Origin: CAYWBU01 sp942491525
Lineage (GTDB): Bacteria; Desulfobacterota; Desulfomonilia; UBA1062
Direction of reading: 5' to 3'
Assembly: GCA_942491525.1 (NCBI GenBank)
Contig: CALOBW010000016.1
Location: forward strand, 1-64,000
DNA: 64,000 bases
The position numbers and the translations under genes were made by a program. Positions 56,321-64,000 of this stretch are shown here, piece by piece; the first letter of the stretch is position 1; each line of letters starts with the position of its first letter. Under the pieces are notes generated by a model. It was not told the DNA's origin. It did no database searches and worked only from the letters and a program-made list of their open reading frames with translations.

Positions 56321-58939
56321 TTAGGGGTCGGAGAGTTTGCTGAGCCAGTGCTCGATCTTGGCGCTTAAATCATCAATGCTGGCGGGCAGATTGAGATAGT
56401 CATTGAGGTAGTTGTCGAGACTGTCAATGCTGAGGTTTTCGCCCAGGGCGATGATGGCCGGCAGGTGGGCATCGGTCTCTCTGAGTGTTGAGGCCAGTTG
56501 TGCGGCGCCCAGCAGGGGCAGATCAACATTGATCAGCGCCAGGTCGAAGTGTGTCCGGCTAAGCTGCTCGAGGGCGTTCTGGCCGTCTGAGCAGATGTCG
56601 GTCGAGTATCCCTGGCGGGTGAGGGTGGTCTGGATCATCTTCAGTGCAGTCTGATTCTGTTCGGCGATTAGGATGCGCAAAGAGTGCTTCATGTTCTCGG
56701 CGATACTGTGCCTGGTAATCAGCGGGTGGTTGCCGCCGGGGTCCATGGCATAGCTTTGGGCCAGTAAGAGGGTGTTGAACAGCTGTATGAACTTGAGCGG
56801 TTTGGTGAGGTAGGCGGTGAAGCCGATCTCATGGCAACGGCTGCTGTCGCCGCGCCGGCCGATAGAGGCCAGCATAATCATCTGCACCCGGCTGTGTGCG
56901 GTTCTGATGGACCGTCCCAACTCCTCGCCGGACATGTCCGGCAGCTGGTTGTCCATAATGACCATCTCGAAATCGTGGGCATCCATGAGCATCAGGGCCT
57001 GACGGGCGGTGCCGCAGCATTCATATTGGCAGTGCCAGATGTCGAGCATGTCGCCCAGAACCTTGCGCGAGGTCTGCGAGCCGTCCGCAATCAGAATTCT
57101 GATCTGACTCAGGGCATCCACGGCCTGGGCCATGTCGCCCATGATGTTCTGGAATCTGTCGCTCTGTTTGAGCGGCGTGACGGTCTCGAAACTGGCGATA
57201 AGTCTGAAGGTTGATCCGGCTTGCGGTTGACTGCTGACCTCAATGTTGCCCTGCATCATTCTGGCGAGCTGGCGCGCAATGGTCAGCCCCAGGCCGGTGC
57301 CGCCATATTTCCTTGTGTGGGACCCGTCTGCCTGGCTGAAAGCGCAAAATAGCCGCTTGACCTGATCGGGTTCGATGCCTATGCCGGTGTCGCGGACTTC
57401 AAAAACCAGCTCTGAGCGGTGCTGGGTCTCATTAGCCAGGCTTACCGTGAGGTCGATTTCGCCCTCGCTGGTAAACTTGATGGCGTTGCTGAGAAGATTT
57501 TTAAGAATCTGGCGCAGCCGGCCGGGGTCGCCTCGCAGGAAAGCCGGGATGTCCGGGGCGATGGACAGGTTCAAGGGCAGATTCTTTTCGGCGGCGCGGG
57601 GATAGATCATGTCAACCAGATCCTCTAGGGTGACGCGCAGATCGAAGTCCATCACTTCAAGATCGATATTGCCGGCCTCCATCTTGGTAAAATCAAGGAT
57701 GTCGTTGACAATTGAAAGCAGGGCGTCGGCGCTGTGCTCGATTACCTGAGTGAAGCTGAGCTGCTCTTCGTTCAGGTCGGTGGTCAGCAGCAGGCTGGTC
57801 ATGCCGATGACCCCGTTCAGCGGGGTGCGGATTTCATGGCTCATGTTTGACATGAAGTCGCTCTTGGCCTGGTTGGCTGTCTCGGCGGCGTTTTTGGCGG
57901 TCAGGATGGCCTGCTGGGCTTCCTGGCGTTTGGATATGTCGCGCACGGTGCCAAGAATGCTCTGGGTTCCGTCTGGCAGGTCCTTGATCTCCAGCGAGAT
58001 TGCGCAGGGCACGATCCGGCCGTCCTTGTGGGTGAAGCTGACCTCGTAGTCATGTAGTTTGCGGCGCTCGAAGAGGGTGCTCAGCAAGCGGTTACGCTCC
58101 TCTCTGTCCGGGTAGTAGCTCAGCATGTTGGTGCCCAGCAGTTCTTCGCGTTGGTAGCCGAAGTTTTCGAAGACCGAGGGGCTGATTTCCATGATGGTGC
58201 CGTTGATGGCAATCTCGGCGTAGACGTCCTGGATCGAGTTGAAGATATTGCGGTATTTGTTTTCGCTGCGCATGGCCTGGTTGTGGGCCTGGATTGTGTC
58301 CGTGATGTCGGTTGAGACGCCGCGGAATCCCAGCAGCTGTTGCTGCTCATCGACGATCGGGGCCCCGCTGGTGCGCAGGCAGTAGCGGTGGCCATCCTTG
58401 TGGATGTTCCACAGATCCACGCCTCTGAAGGGATGCAGCTGGTTGCGGGTGAAAATCTCTTTAAACTTCTGTTGATCATCCGGGGCGATCAGTTCGAGGC
58501 ATGGCTTGCCGAGCAGCTCATGGGGATCATAGCCGCTCAGCTCCTTTACGTTGCCGTTTACATATGTCAGGTTGCCGGATTTGTCTGTTTCCCAGATCCA
58601 GTCTGCTGAGTTGAGGACGATATCCTGCAGCTGCTGGCAAGTGCGGTTCTGGTTTTCGGATACCTGCGCGAGGTCTTTTATGCTCTGCTCTAATTGGCTT
58701 GATAAGCTTTGGTTCTGGTCGTTGAGACGGTTTATGATCTCAGTCTGCTCCTCTTGTTGGTGATTATTAAAAAAGTTGATTTTGTACAGCGACCATATGA
58801 TCAGCAGCGTTGCGGCTAGTTGGATGAGCCATAGGTGGGGGAGTGGGATGAGTGAGGCCGCTAATGCCGCCATAGCGGCTGCGGCGATGGTCAGATAATG
58901 GGGCGGCCTTTTGGGGGAGGGCGAGTTTGTGTCGTTCAT
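56321..58939 (-). CDS. Hybrid sensor histidine kinase with two receivers
   Basis: An 872-aa membrane kinase that heads the phosphorelay. Layout: two N-terminal membrane helices (about 15-55), coiled coil (INRLNDQNQSLSSQLEQS), two PAS domains (ILNSADWIWETDKSGNLTYVNGNVKELSGYDP and the second from NSIQDVYAEIAINGTIMEIS), HisKA with MSHEIRTPLNG, HATPase_c (LLSNAIKFTSEG, DTGIGIEPDQ, GGTGLGLTIARQL), receiver 1 (LIADGSQTSRK, VIMDNQLPDMSG) and receiver 2 (LIAEQNQTALK, LALINVDLPLLG). Receiver 2 has Asn in place of the phosphoacceptor Asp and a weakened acidic pocket, so it is probably a pseudo-receiver. No Hpt domain is present. Confidence 0.93.
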   Translation of the reverse strand: MNDTNSPSPKRPPHYLTIAAAAMAALAASLIPLPHLWLIQLAATLLIIWSLYKINFFNNHQQEEQTEIINRLNDQNQSLSSQLEQSIKDLAQVSENQNRTCQQLQDIVLNSADWIWETDKSGNLTYVNGNVKELSGYDPHELLGKPCLELIAPDDQQKFKEIFTRNQLHPFRGVDLWNIHKDGHRYCLRTSGAPIVDEQQQLLGFRGVSTDITDTIQAHNQAMRSENKYRNIFNSIQDVYAEIAINGTIMEISPSVFENFGYQREELLGTNMLSYYPDREERNRLLSTLFERRKLHDYEVSFTHKDGRIVPCAISLEIKDLPDGTQSILGTVRDISKRQEAQQAILTAKNAAETANQAKSDFMSNMSHEIRTPLNGVIGMTSLLLTTDLNEEQLSFTQVIEHSADALLSIVNDILDFTKMEAGNIDLEVMDFDLRVTLEDLVDMIYPRAAEKNLPLNLSIAPDIPAFLRGDPGRLRQILKNLLSNAIKFTSEGEIDLTVSLANETQHRSELVFEVRDTGIGIEPDQVKRLFCAFSQADGSHTRKYGGTGLGLTIARQLARMMQGNIEVSSQPQAGSTFRLIASFETVTPLKQSDRFQNIMGDMAQAVDALSQIRILIADGSQTSRKVLGDMLDIWHCQYECCGTARQALMLMDAHDFEMVIMDNQLPDMSGEELGRSIRTAHSRVQMIMLASIGRRGDSSRCHEIGFTAYLTKPLKFIQLFNTLLLAQSYAMDPGGNHPLITRHSIAENMKHSLRILIAEQNQTALKMIQTTLTRQGYSTDICSDGQNALEQLSRTHFDLALINVDLPLLGAAQLASTLRETDAHLPAIIALGENLSIDSLDNYLNDYLNLPASIDDLSAKIEHWLSKLSDP

Positions 58940-59116
58940 AATTCGGCTCTCGGGTTTCTGTGGAGTTCTTTCATAGTTTCAATAATAATAGGCAGTCATG
59001 TATGAGCAACACCATTGTTTAAATTGGGGGACATGGTTTCTTGCCGATCTCGGCTGGCTGCAGATGGCCTCAAATGTTGCGTGGCAAATGATTTTAAAAA
59101 ATCTTAATTTTCCCCC

Positions 59117-59145
59117 TTGACAACATGTGGCAATCATCATAGATA
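59117..59145 (+). promoter_or_regulatory. Promoter of tRNA-Asn
   Basis: TTGACA, 17-base spacer, TAGATA, 17 bases before the tRNA. Confidence 0.85.
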
Positions 59146-59162
59146 CACTTCGCGAAAGCTGA

Positions 59163-59239
59163 TCCCCCTTAGCTCAGTTGGTTAGAGCGAGTGACTGTTA
59201 ATCACTAAGTCCGCGGTTCGAGTCCGTGAGGGGGAGCCA
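59163..59239 (+). tRNA. tRNA-Asn (anticodon GTT)
   Basis: 77 bases with encoded CCA: acceptor TCCCCCT/AGGGGGA, discriminator G, D arm AGCTCAGTTGGTTAGAGC, anticodon stem AGTGA/TCACT around CTGTTAA, T arm CGCGGTTCGAGTCCGTG. Confidence 0.96.
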
Positions 59240-59245
59240 AATGTT

Positions 59246-59281
59246 AAAAGGCCTTGCAACTAACGTTGCAAGGCCTTTTTG
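59246..59281 (+). terminator. Terminator of tRNA-Asn
   Basis: AAAAGGCCTTGCAAC-TAAC-GTTGCAAGGCCTTTTT. Also usable by the convergent chemoreceptor gene. Confidence 0.92.
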
Positions 59282-59325
59282 TTGTTCTCAGGTTGAGATG
59301 GGTGATTGCCCGATGGGTAAGCCGT

Positions 59326-61227
59326 TCAGGCCTCAATGCCGGAAACCTTGAACCGTTCGACGGCTGCGGCCAGCTCCCGGGCTTCATTGCTGAGTGAATC
59401 TGATGTGCTGGCCAACTCTTCCACGGTGGCTGCATTCTGCTGGGTGCTCATATCAATCTGACCGATGGCGCGGTTGACCTCGTCTACCCCGGAGGCCTGT
59501 TCGGCACTGGCTGCGGCGATCTCCTCCATGGTATTTGAAAGTGCTTCGATGCGGCTGATGATCTCCTCAAGGGCGGTGCCTGACTGTTGGACCATGGTGT
59601 CGCCTCTGCTCACCTTCTGCAGGCTGTCTTCAATCAGTCTGCGTACCTGGTTGACGGCCTCGGCGCTACGCTGGGCCAGGGCGCGAACCTCTTCGGCCAC
59701 CACTGCAAAGCCTTTGCCGTGCTCGCCTGCGCGGGCCGCTTCGACGGCTGCATTCAGGGCCAAGAGGTTGGTCTGGAAAGCCACGTCATTGACGGTGGTG
59801 ATGATTTCACCGATCTTACGGGATGACTCGTTGATTTCGCCCATGGCCTTGATCAGCTCCTCTGACAGGGAGCCGCTCTGGGCTGCCAGGTTGACCATTT
59901 CGCGGGTTTGAACGCGTCCGTTCTCGGCATTCTCGGCATTCTGTTTGATTGAAGACGTCATCTCCTCAACGGTGGCTGCGACCTCCTCAATGGCCGAGGC
60001 CTGCTCCTGGGTCGCCTGGGAGAGTCCCTGGGAGCCGGCCATCACCTCATGGGTGTCCCGGTCAACCTGAACTGCATTCAGTTTAACATTGCGGATTATC
60101 TGCTCAAGGTTGCCGACAAATTCATTGAACCAGTGGGCCAGTTTGCCGATCTCATCATTGGTCTGAATATCAAGGCGCATGGTCAGATCGCCTTCGCCGT
60201 GAGCAATGTTCTTGAACAGTTCGGTCGTGTTTTTGATCGGGTTGGCAATTGCGCGGGCAAGGATTGAGGCCAGGGTCATGAAGACTGCACCCAGAATCAG
60301 GCCGATGGTGATCATGACCGTTATCAGGGTGTATGCTTCGGCGATGATCTCTTTCTTCTCGATCAGGCCGATAAATTTCCATCCCAGTTTGGGGGAGGCG
60401 TAGATGTTGGCCAGCATCTTGCCGTCATTCAGCTCAACATCGATGTTGCCTTCGCTGGTCGTGGCCAGGGTCCGGTAGGCCTCCAGCTCAAGTTCGTTGA
60501 GGTTTTTGAAGTTGTTTTCCGGATGGCGGGGGTCGGAGATGATAGTTCCGTCGTCCTGCACCAGCATCACATAACCGGTCTTGCCCAGTCTGACGTCTGA
60601 GATGATGTCCGTCATCTGGTTGAGGGTGATGTCGAGGCTGATGACACCCAGGATGCCGCCGCCGGCATCTTCAATCGTTCTGACAACGCCAATGCTGCTG
60701 CCGGATGAAGACTGGTAGGCTCCCATCATGACAACTTTGCCGGGAGAGGGCAGGGCGGCCTTGTACCAGGAGCGCGCGACCGGATCGTAGCCGGGCTTAC
60801 GGTCCTTGGGCGGATATTGGACATAGCCTCCGTAACGGGTGCCGACGCCGAGAACGGAGTAGTTGGGGTGGCTCTTTACTGCCCGCTCAAAATAGCGATA
60901 GAGCTCGGCTTCGATGCCGCCGTTCTGGATCGGTGTCATGGGCGTGACAGTCGTGTTGGTCTTGTAAGTTGTGATGGTCTCGTCGGCACGTTTAATGAGT
61001 GGGTCAGAGGCCATCATTTCGATGTTGTTCATCAGATCTTCAAACATGATGGTCATACCGTTGTCGATCTGGCGCAGTTCACTGCGGGATGAGTTGATGA
61101 AGTTTGCCTGCGACTGGGTGCTGATCTTGAATCCCAGCACGATGCAGATGATCAGGATGGGGAGCAGGATTGATGCAAAGAATGCTATCAATAGTTTCTG
61201 GCCGATGTTCATCTGGAGTGATTTCAT
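59326..61227 (-). CDS. Methyl-accepting chemotaxis protein with dCache sensor
   Basis: A 633-aa chemoreceptor. First membrane helix about 10-32, a periplasmic double-Cache domain (SVLGVGTRYGGYVQYPPKDRKPGYDPVARSWYKAA, GILGVISLDITLNQMTDIIS), second helix about 280-305, HAMP (LARAIANPIKNTTELFKNIAHGEGDLTMRLD) and signalling domain with GEHGKGFAVVAEEVRALAQRSAEAVNQVRRLIEDS. RSWYKAA is the small-ligand pocket typical for amino- or organic-acid dCache sensors. No CheR-docking pentapeptide at the end. ATG at 61227 has GGGAGG 8 bases upstream. Confidence 0.93.
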   Translation of the reverse strand: MKSLQMNIGQKLLIAFFASILLPILIICIVLGFKISTQSQANFINSSRSELRQIDNGMTIMFEDLMNNIEMMASDPLIKRADETITTYKTNTTVTPMTPIQNGGIEAELYRYFERAVKSHPNYSVLGVGTRYGGYVQYPPKDRKPGYDPVARSWYKAALPSPGKVVMMGAYQSSSGSSIGVVRTIEDAGGGILGVISLDITLNQMTDIISDVRLGKTGYVMLVQDDGTIISDPRHPENNFKNLNELELEAYRTLATTSEGNIDVELNDGKMLANIYASPKLGWKFIGLIEKKEIIAEAYTLITVMITIGLILGAVFMTLASILARAIANPIKNTTELFKNIAHGEGDLTMRLDIQTNDEIGKLAHWFNEFVGNLEQIIRNVKLNAVQVDRDTHEVMAGSQGLSQATQEQASAIEEVAATVEEMTSSIKQNAENAENGRVQTREMVNLAAQSGSLSEELIKAMGEINESSRKIGEIITTVNDVAFQTNLLALNAAVEAARAGEHGKGFAVVAEEVRALAQRSAEAVNQVRRLIEDSLQKVSRGDTMVQQSGTALEEIISRIEALSNTMEEIAAASAEQASGVDEVNRAIGQIDMSTQQNAATVEELASTSDSLSNEARELAAAVERFKVSGIEA

Positions 61228-61271
61228 GTGGAGAACCTCCCTTTGCAAATGGATAGATTTAATCTCGGTAA

Positions 61272-61300
61272 ATTATAGTTAAAAGGTGAGAAAATGCTAA
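61272..61300 (-). promoter_or_regulatory. Probable promoter of the chemoreceptor gene
   Basis: Minus strand TTAGCA, 17-base spacer, perfect TATAAT. No sigma-28 motif was found. Confidence 0.55.
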
Positions 61301-61341
61301 TCCCTGAAAGGTTTGGGACTGTGCCTGGATTTCGTTTGACT

Positions 61342-61355
61342 TGACAATCGTGTCA
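61342..61355. promoter_or_regulatory. Candidate operator of the GntR/LacI regulator
   Basis: TGACA-ATCG-TGTCA, an inverted repeat 20 bases before the regulator start, in the divergent space shared with the chemoreceptor. Confidence 0.45.
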
Positions 61356-61375
61356 TAACTCCGCAAGCTTGGGGG

Positions 61376-62443
61376 ATGAAATTCAGCATTGATCGTAACG
61401 CAAATATATCCCCCTATGAGCAGATTGCCGCCAGGTTGCGAGATGGTATTTTTAACGGTGAATTTGAGCCCAACTCGCCTCTGCCTTCGGTGAGGGCGAT
61501 TGTCAGGGAGACGGGGGTGTCATTTGCCACGGCCCAGCGGGCCTTTACTGAGCTGCGTCAACAGAATCTTGTCTATACCATGCCGGGGCGTGGTTGTTTT
61601 GTGGCCCGGCGCGATATTAGCTTCAGTAATGTTGTCTCTGTGTTTGTGCCGACGGAGCGGGTCAACTTCTTTGGGGAGATTCTTTCCGGTGTCTATGGGG
61701 TGGCTAATCGTGAAGATATTGAAGTTCAGGTGCACAGCCTCAATGCCGACAGTCTGACCTGGTCGGACAGGGATTTCCAGCTGCTTGAAAAGGCCCGGGA
61801 TGCAGGCAATGCCGTGATTTTTGTGGAAGAGGTTTTTGGTAAGGGGCGAGATCTTTGTGCTCAGGTTGCTTCCACCAATCCGTTTGCTGTGGTTGAATGG
61901 TGTCTGGATGGGGCCATCGATGTGCTTAATGATTACAGGGAATCGGCGGCCAAGGCCATGCGTTATCTTGTGGGGCGCCGGCAGGCCCGTTCTGTTCTGG
62001 TACTTAAGGGTCTGGATGATCAGTATAATGCATCGCAGAAGCTGGCCGGCATCATGGATGTGGCGGCTGAGTTCAACCTTGAAGAGGGGCGGAATCTGAC
62101 TCTCATGGACAGCAGTTTTGATTCGTATACTGCTTATAATCTGGTGAAGGAGTTCCTGCGGCACAACTGGGTTGATGCAATTTTTTGTGCCAATGACTAT
62201 GAGGCCATGGGTGCCCTCGGTGCTATGACTGAGCGGGGTTTATTGGCCGGTGATGATGTGGCCCTGATGGGTTACGGAAATATGATTGATAAGAATACCT
62301 TTTACTTTCCTTTGACGACTGTGGATCAGAAGATGGTCGAGCTCGGCCGGCAGGCCGCTTCGGCGGTGATCGACAAGGCTCGCGGATGTGCTGTACCTGA
62401 GCGAATAGTGGTGCCTGCGCGTCTGGTCAGGCGCAAGTCCTAG
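61376..62443 (+). CDS. GntR-LacI hybrid transcriptional regulator
   Basis: A 355-aa regulator. N-terminal GntR winged helix (SPYEQIAARLRDGIFNGEFEPNSPLPSVRAIVRETGVSFATAQRAFTELRQQNLVYTMPGRGCFV) joined to a LacI-type periplasmic-binding-like domain (NVVSVFVPTERVNFFGEILSGVYG, AIFCANDYEAMGALGAMTERGLLAGDDVALMGYGNM, PLTTVDQKMVELGRQAASAVID). This is the AraR-like combination, usually sensing a sugar or related small molecule. Divergent from the chemoreceptor gene, with a palindrome between them. Confidence 0.92.
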   Translation: MKFSIDRNANISPYEQIAARLRDGIFNGEFEPNSPLPSVRAIVRETGVSFATAQRAFTELRQQNLVYTMPGRGCFVARRDISFSNVVSVFVPTERVNFFGEILSGVYGVANREDIEVQVHSLNADSLTWSDRDFQLLEKARDAGNAVIFVEEVFGKGRDLCAQVASTNPFAVVEWCLDGAIDVLNDYRESAAKAMRYLVGRRQARSVLVLKGLDDQYNASQKLAGIMDVAAEFNLEEGRNLTLMDSSFDSYTAYNLVKEFLRHNWVDAIFCANDYEAMGALGAMTERGLLAGDDVALMGYGNMIDKNTFYFPLTTVDQKMVELGRQAASAVIDKARGCAVPERIVVPARLVRRKS

Positions 62444-62492
62444 ATAATTCTAGGGCGCACCGGCCGCAGCCGGCACGCCCACAAGGAGGGGC

Positions 62493-64000
62493 TTAGTAGT
62501 AGAAGATCTCCGTCAGGTCGGCGAAGTTGATCTTGACCCAGTCGTCATTCATATGGCCGAAGAGGGTGCGCACCTGGCGGGTTGAGTTGTTGTAGACCGT
62601 GTGGTGGCCGTTCATGGGGCTGCCGGCCGGGTTGGTCTGCAGCAGGTCAGCGGCCTGGTCGGCTGGGTCTGATTCATAGTAGATGTAGTAGTGATCCTTG
62701 TCCTTGGTATCTTTATCTTTGGCATAAATAAGTTCGCCGTCTTGGGTGTAGAAGTGGTTGGTCTGGGATCCGGTCTTGCCCCAGTCGCTGACAAGGTTGC
62801 GGGAGTCAGCAAAAACCATATCCGGGTTCTGGTGGCCGGGATTGAGCATGTCACAGATCCAGGCTGCGCTGCCGTAGACCGGTGTTTCGTAGTTGCCGAA
62901 GAATGGAATCTGCTCATGGACATTGGTGGCCACGGTGGTGAGCACCTTGGTCATTTCGTAACGCCATTCCGATTCCTGCAATCCGCCGGTGCCATAGGTA
63001 AAGGCCACGGCCGGACTCCAGGTCAGGTACTGCATGCGCGGCATCACGTAGTGGTTGGCCGATATGATGAAGTCATCTTCGTTTTCAATCTGGGGTGAGT
63101 GCTCCCAGACGTCGAAGTCGTAGCGGCCGTACCAGTTCTGGTCGGTGGCGGGTTCGCTGTAGCTGTATTCGTTGCGTCTGGTTTCAAACCCGTTTTCCGG
63201 GAAGGTCCAGTCGGCTGACCGTATCATTACGCCGTTCTTGATGGTGCCGTCACTATTGAGCTGAGCCTTGTCCTCTGGGTTTTCATATTTCAACTGTATG
63301 GTTGCAGTTCTCCACAGCCCGTCGCGCATCCAGTTGGCTGGATTGAATGATTTAGGAGGGTTGAGCTGTGTGACGCAGTCGAAATTGACGCTGGAATCGT
63401 TGGGTATGTTGCGGCCCGACTCAAGCACAACGCTTCTGCCGTAGGCTGGATGGATATCGTCGTCGGCCAGCAGGTAGTTCCAGGTGGAGGAGCGTCTGGT
63501 CTTCCGGAAACGCTTGATGGCGCTGTCGATATTTTTGCTGTGTTCCAGAATATCGCGGGTGATCAGCAGGCCGCTCATGCTGGGTTCGCCGTGCATGGCG
63601 TCCCCAAAGGCCATATTGAAATCCATGGAGAGGCCGTAGCGGTTCATGGCGTCAGGGAAGCCCACCAGGCCGGCCGGAGTTGTTGTGATGGTGGGGATTC
63701 TGCCGTCAGCCGGCAGGCGGATGATGACGCAGTTGGCATCCTGCCAAACTCCGCCGTTCTCGAACATGAAGTCGCGGCCGTGCAGGGTGTCTCCGTTGAC
63801 GGTCTTGTCGCCGAAGATGGCAAAACTGGTGCCCTTCATGAGAGGGAGACCGTAGATCTGGTTGCTTTTGTGGGGTTTGGGGGTGGTGTCGTAGAGCATT
63901 TCGGCGATGCTCATATTGAGCAGGGTTTCGTAGGTCTGGTTGATGAAAAAGACCTGCCACATTTCAACCTGATAGTTGTAGTAGGGGGATTCGAACATGT
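62493..64000 (-). CDS. C45-like Ntn-hydrolase/acyltransferase family protein (partial)
   Basis: About 500 residues; the frame is open to the window edge, so the N-terminus is probably missing. The segment GTSFAIFGDKTVNGDTLHGRDFMFENGG, then NCVIIRLPADGRIPTITTTPAGLVGFPDAMNRYGLSMDFNM, fits the C45 (isopenicillin-N acyltransferase-like) Ntn-hydrolase fold, followed by a Trp/Tyr/Asn-rich C-terminal region. In the family a Cys stands before the TS of this motif and becomes the nucleophile; here it is Gly, so either Thr is used or the protein is not a classical C45 enzyme. Many charged and aromatic residues suggest an extracytoplasmic protein, but the signal peptide would lie outside the window. Confidence 0.55.
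   Translation of the reverse strand, partial: MFESPYYNYQVEMWQVFFINQTYETLLNMSIAEMLYDTTPKPHKSNQIYGLPLMKGTSFAIFGDKTVNGDTLHGRDFMFENGGVWQDANCVIIRLPADGRIPTITTTPAGLVGFPDAMNRYGLSMDFNMAFGDAMHGEPSMSGLLITRDILEHSKNIDSAIKRFRKTRRSSTWNYLLADDDIHPAYGRSVVLESGRNIPNDSSVNFDCVTQLNPPKSFNPANWMRDGLWRTATIQLKYENPEDKAQLNSDGTIKNGVMIRSADWTFPENGFETRRNEYSYSEPATDQNWYGRYDFDVWEHSPQIENEDDFIISANHYVMPRMQYLTWSPAVAFTYGTGGLQESEWRYEMTKVLTTVATNVHEQIPFFGNYETPVYGSAAWICDMLNPGHQNPDMVFADSRNLVSDWGKTGSQTNHFYTQDGELIYAKDKDTKDKDHYYIYYESDPADQAADLLQTNPAGSPMNGHHTVYNNSTRQVRTLFGHMNDDWVKINFADLTEIFYY

Noticed and set aside
61249..61330. Sigma-28 promoter for the chemoreceptor
   Set aside because: An ACCGAGAT-like stretch exists but has no correctly spaced TAAA box; a TATAAT with a fair -35 fits better.

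Overview
The window is a stretch of a Gram-negative chromosome, most likely from an anaerobic member of the Desulfobacterota (old Deltaproteobacteria), probably near the Desulfuromonadales. The main pointers are: Kdo/lipopolysaccharide genes (kdsB, waaA); an EtfBA pair followed by a membrane-bound cytochrome b/Fe-S/CCG-domain oxidoreductase of the kind that passes beta-oxidation electrons to menaquinone in these bacteria; a nickel ECF transporter with NikK and NikL behind a deltaproteobacterial-type NikR site; and an exosortase with VPLPA-type C-terminal sorting signals. This assignment is inferred from gene content only.

Layout. 1-6.2 kb: the end of a long-chain acyl-CoA synthetase (apparently frameshifted at the window edge), a leftward nikKMLQO operon, an outer-membrane protein, a PduO-type cobalamin adenosyltransferase and an HD-GYP protein. 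7.2-29.3 kb: a large exopolysaccharide locus. Its first half (about 7.25-16.7 kb) is strikingly AT-rich and carries glycosyltransferases, an acetyltransferase, a flippase, a Wzy-like polymerase and a secreted GH20-like protein. From algD onward base use returns towards that of the chromosome, and the assembly machinery follows: exosortase, EpsI, priming glycosyl-phosphotransferase, PrsT-like TPR lipoprotein, Wza-like export protein, beta-barrel protein, Wzz-like protein and BY-kinase. A convergent ExeA-like ATPase closes the locus.

30.9-35.7 kb holds secreted proteins with VPLPA-type tails, the probable substrates of the exosortase, one of them behind a sigma-54 promoter. One neighbour carries a different, Cys-type C-terminal anchor. 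Between them sits a REP-associated tyrosine transposase (RAYT) cut by an IS110-family element and flanked by palindromes. 35.9-39.2 kb: tRNA-Ala and a tightly overlapping 2Fe-2S / macrodomain / kdsB / waaA operon.

40.6-48.7 kb is a fatty-acid catabolic unit: acs, a TetR-type fadR, 3-hydroxyacyl-CoA dehydrogenase, etfB, etfA and the ETF:menaquinone oxidoreductase. A perfect FadR-like palindrome lies before acs. 48.7-54.2 kb: a cupin fused to half a glycosyltransferase fold, small conserved proteins, a PATAN-DnaJ-TPR protein, and a FAD-linked oxidase with its GntR regulator and a clear autoregulatory operator. 54.2-64 kb: a four-gene phosphorelay (hybrid kinase, two sister single-domain receivers, one RpfG-like HD-GYP protein), tRNA-Asn, a chemoreceptor, a GntR/LacI hybrid regulator, and a partial Ntn-hydrolase-like protein at the right edge.

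Dispersed palindromes of at least three families (RAYT-type GGGGACAG, CCCGCGCAGGCGGG-type REPINs and GTACAAGGTACACG-type repeats) punctuate the intergenic spaces. One has been read into the 3' end of the exosortase gene.
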